Source of the DNA: an uncultured Erysipelotrichaceae bacterium
Lineage (GTDB): Bacteria; Bacillota_I; Bacilli_A; Erysipelotrichales; Erysipelotrichaceae
Direction: 5' to 3'
NCBI GenBank assembly: GCA_937900565.1
Contig: CALCFG010000029.1
Span: 1 to 6,699 of the forward strand
DNA length: 6,699 nucleotides
Shown: piece after piece, positions 5,934 through 6,699 of the stretch
Position numbering within the stretch: position 1 is the first letter of the stretch
Layout: the number at the start of each line of letters is the position of its first letter
Position numbers and translations under genes: made by a program
The notes under the pieces: model-generated
The model's input: the letters and a program-made list of their open reading frames with translations, nothing else
What the model was told of the DNA's origin: nothing
Databases searched by the model: none

Positions 5934-5946
5934 AATATGTTATATT
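5918..5946 (+). promoter_or_regulatory. Possible rightward promoter for repressor-recombinase unit
   Basis: The best plus-strand candidate is the extended -10 TGTTATATT (5938-5946), with no good -35. That start would leave a leader of only about a dozen bases before ATG 5966. An alternative pairs TTTAAA (5896-5901) with TATGCT (5918-5923), spacing 16. In either case operator D (5917-5933) overlaps the promoter. A promoter must exist here, but which boxes are used is uncertain. Confidence 0.42.
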
Positions 5947-5952
5947 TAGCGC

Positions 5953-5957
5953 AGAGG
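5953..5957 (+). promoter_or_regulatory. RBS that sets the repressor start
   Basis: AGAGG lies 8 nt before ATG 5966. The only other upstream in-frame ATG, at 5876, falls inside operator C and has no Shine-Dalgarno, so this site decides the 82-aa reading. Confidence 0.6.
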
Positions 5958-5965
5958 TACAAGTT

Positions 5966-6214
5966 ATGGATAAAAAGGCTCATTTAAAAATGCAAGGTAT
6001 GGCATTACGAGAAATTCGTGAAAGTAAAACTAATTATAATATCAGTGAAGTTGCTTCTATTTTAGGTAAGACTCGTGTTTGGTTATCGGAAATAGAAACC
6101 GGAAAAAAGGATATATTTTTTAAAGACGCTAAAGCGCTTTGTAAAATTTATGGATGCTCTTTAGATGATTTATCCTCAAAAATTGAAAAATTAGAAAAGA
6201 GTGAACTAATATGA
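5966..6214 (+). CDS. Short XRE/CI-like repressor (82 aa), single HTH domain
   Basis: 82 aa from ATG 5966. A longer frame can be opened at 5876, but those 30 extra codons would run through the operators and promoter and have no RBS, while GAGG at 5954-5957 serves 5966. The HTH spans about 26-50 (ISEVASILGKTRVWLSEIETGKK), followed by FKDAKALCKIYGCSLDDLSS and a short charged tail. A CI-type repressor usually carries a C-terminal S24 peptidase/dimerisation domain; none is present, and no ImmA-like metalloprotease gene follows. RecA-stimulated self-cleavage is therefore not available. It diverges from cro and is the first gene of a rightward unit with the serine recombinase, overlapping it by ATGA. 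Its promoter region contains one 17-bp operator, so autoregulation is likely. DNA binding is firm; the lysogeny role is inferred. Confidence 0.83.
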   Translation: MDKKAHLKMQGMALREIRESKTNYNISEVASILGKTRVWLSEIETGKKDIFFKDAKALCKIYGCSLDDLSSKIEKLEKSELI

Positions 6215-6672
6215 AATGCGCACTTTACGCTAGGATTTCTAAAGAGGAACTCAACCAACCTAAATATTCAATCGCTGCTCAATTAGATCGCTTAGAAAAA
6301 TATGCGAAAGAACATAAATATACGATATATGACAAATATGTAGATAATGGCATAAGCGCTGCCACGATTAAAAAGCGTGAATCCCTGGTAAAGCTTCTTG
6401 ATAATTTAGATAACTTTGACATCGTATTATTCACGCAATTAGATAGATTTTCTCGTAACGTATTGGATGCCAACACCATGGTTCAAACGATGGAAGCACA
6501 CAATGTGGCATTTAAAGCCATTGATGAAGATGACATCGACACCACTACGGCAGATGGTAAATTTATATTTAATTTAAAAGTAAGCCTTGCAGAACGCGAG
6601 CGACAAAAGACCAGTGAACGTATCAAGGCAGTAAATCAATTTAAATTAGGCTATGTCACAACAAACAGTTGA
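6211..6672 (+). CDS. Serine recombinase catalytic domain, truncated (153 codons)
   Basis: Begins MKCALYARISKEE, the resolvase/invertase active-site start, with Ser10 as nucleophile and Arg8. Further conserved pieces are AAQLDRLEKYA (22-32), YVDNGISA (43-50), LFTQLDRFSRN (73-83), and the long helix GKFIFNLKVSLAERERQKTSERI (116-138) that links to the DNA-binding part. The catalytic core thus looks intact. Large serine integrases are usually 450-550 aa and small invertases about 180-200 aa with a C-terminal HTH. This frame ends at TGA 6670-6672 after LGYVTTNS, with no DNA-binding domain. The ORF may be interrupted, frameshifted or a remnant; the window ends 27 bp later, so the missing part could lie beyond. 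The start overlaps the repressor stop (ATGA), with only a weak GAG-type RBS, so translation is probably coupled. A full-length version would be the phage integrase. Confidence 0.82.
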   Translation: MKCALYARISKEELNQPKYSIAAQLDRLEKYAKEHKYTIYDKYVDNGISAATIKKRESLVKLLDNLDNFDIVLFTQLDRFSRNVLDANTMVQTMEAHNVAFKAIDEDDIDTTTADGKFIFNLKVSLAERERQKTSERIKAVNQFKLGYVTTNS

Positions 6673-6699
6673 TAAATAGCCATTTTTATAGGGGAGTAT
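6673..6699. other. Sequence after the recombinase stop; possible element boundary
   Basis: The last 27 bp follow the truncated recombinase and start at the T of TTGAT (6669-6673). They hold TAA and TAG stops in the recombinase neighbourhood and an AT-rich stretch then GGGGAG. There is no terminator hairpin, as would be expected after a finished operon, and no HTH-coding continuation in the recombinase frame. Too short to identify. Confidence 0.3.

Noticed and set aside
5876..5965. Longer 5' start (112 aa) for the repressor
   Set aside because: The extra 30 codons would cover operators C and D and the promoter region. ATG 5876 has no Shine-Dalgarno, and the added residues do not look like part of an HTH protein.
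6279..6479. Minus-strand 66-codon frame inside the recombinase
   Set aside because: Antisense shadow of the serine recombinase catalytic domain; no RBS or motif.
6640..6666. Short frame starting at ATG 6654 (MSQQTVDK) as the start of a new gene
   Set aside because: It stops after eight codons and has no ribosome binding site.
1..6699. tRNA, rRNA or CRISPR array
   Set aside because: No cloverleaf-like segment, rRNA-like stretch or regularly spaced repeat was seen. The 17-bp repeats at 5596-5933 are irregularly spaced palindromes at promoters.

Overview
The window looks like part of a temperate phage or prophage from a low-GC member of the Bacillota. The evidence is AT-rich DNA, strong AGGAGG-type ribosome binding sites, and a familiar early-gene order: divergent repressor/Cro, antirepressor, then a compact replication and recombination module. 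Nothing fixes the host genus. No chromosomal housekeeping gene, tRNA, rRNA or CRISPR array is visible.

Right end (about 5500-6699): an immunity switch. A Cro-like gene (5630-5818, minus strand) and a very short XRE-type repressor (5966-6214, plus strand) diverge from a 147-bp intergenic region. That region holds a good minus-strand promoter and three copies of a 17-bp palindrome, GTAnGCT-nnn-AGCnTAC. A fourth copy lies beyond cro, in front of the next early gene. The repressor stop overlaps by ATGA the start of a serine recombinase. The recombinase catalytic domain is intact, but the frame stops at 153 codons without a DNA-binding part, at a TTGAT pentanucleotide 27 bp before the window ends.

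Middle (about 4000-5500): small early genes read leftwards. They are an 81-aa protein of unknown function, a 49-aa protein with two predicted membrane helices (5124-5273), an AntA/KilAC-type antirepressor, and two small proteins of 71 and 60 aa.

Left part (1-4000): a replication/recombination cassette read leftwards with almost no intergenic DNA. It holds a Rad50/SMC-like ATPase with a short coiled coil, a RecA-like Sak4/AAA_24 ATPase, a DUF669 protein that probably serves as a single-strand-binding partner, and an SF2 DEAH-box helicase that runs off the left edge.

Working model (inference): the repressor binds the palindromes, shuts off the leftward early promoter and controls its own promoter. 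When this is relieved, the leftward operon makes Cro, the antirepressor and the replication/recombination proteins. The repressor has no cleavage domain and no ImmA-like protease is visible, so the antirepressor, or an unseen factor, may be what triggers induction.
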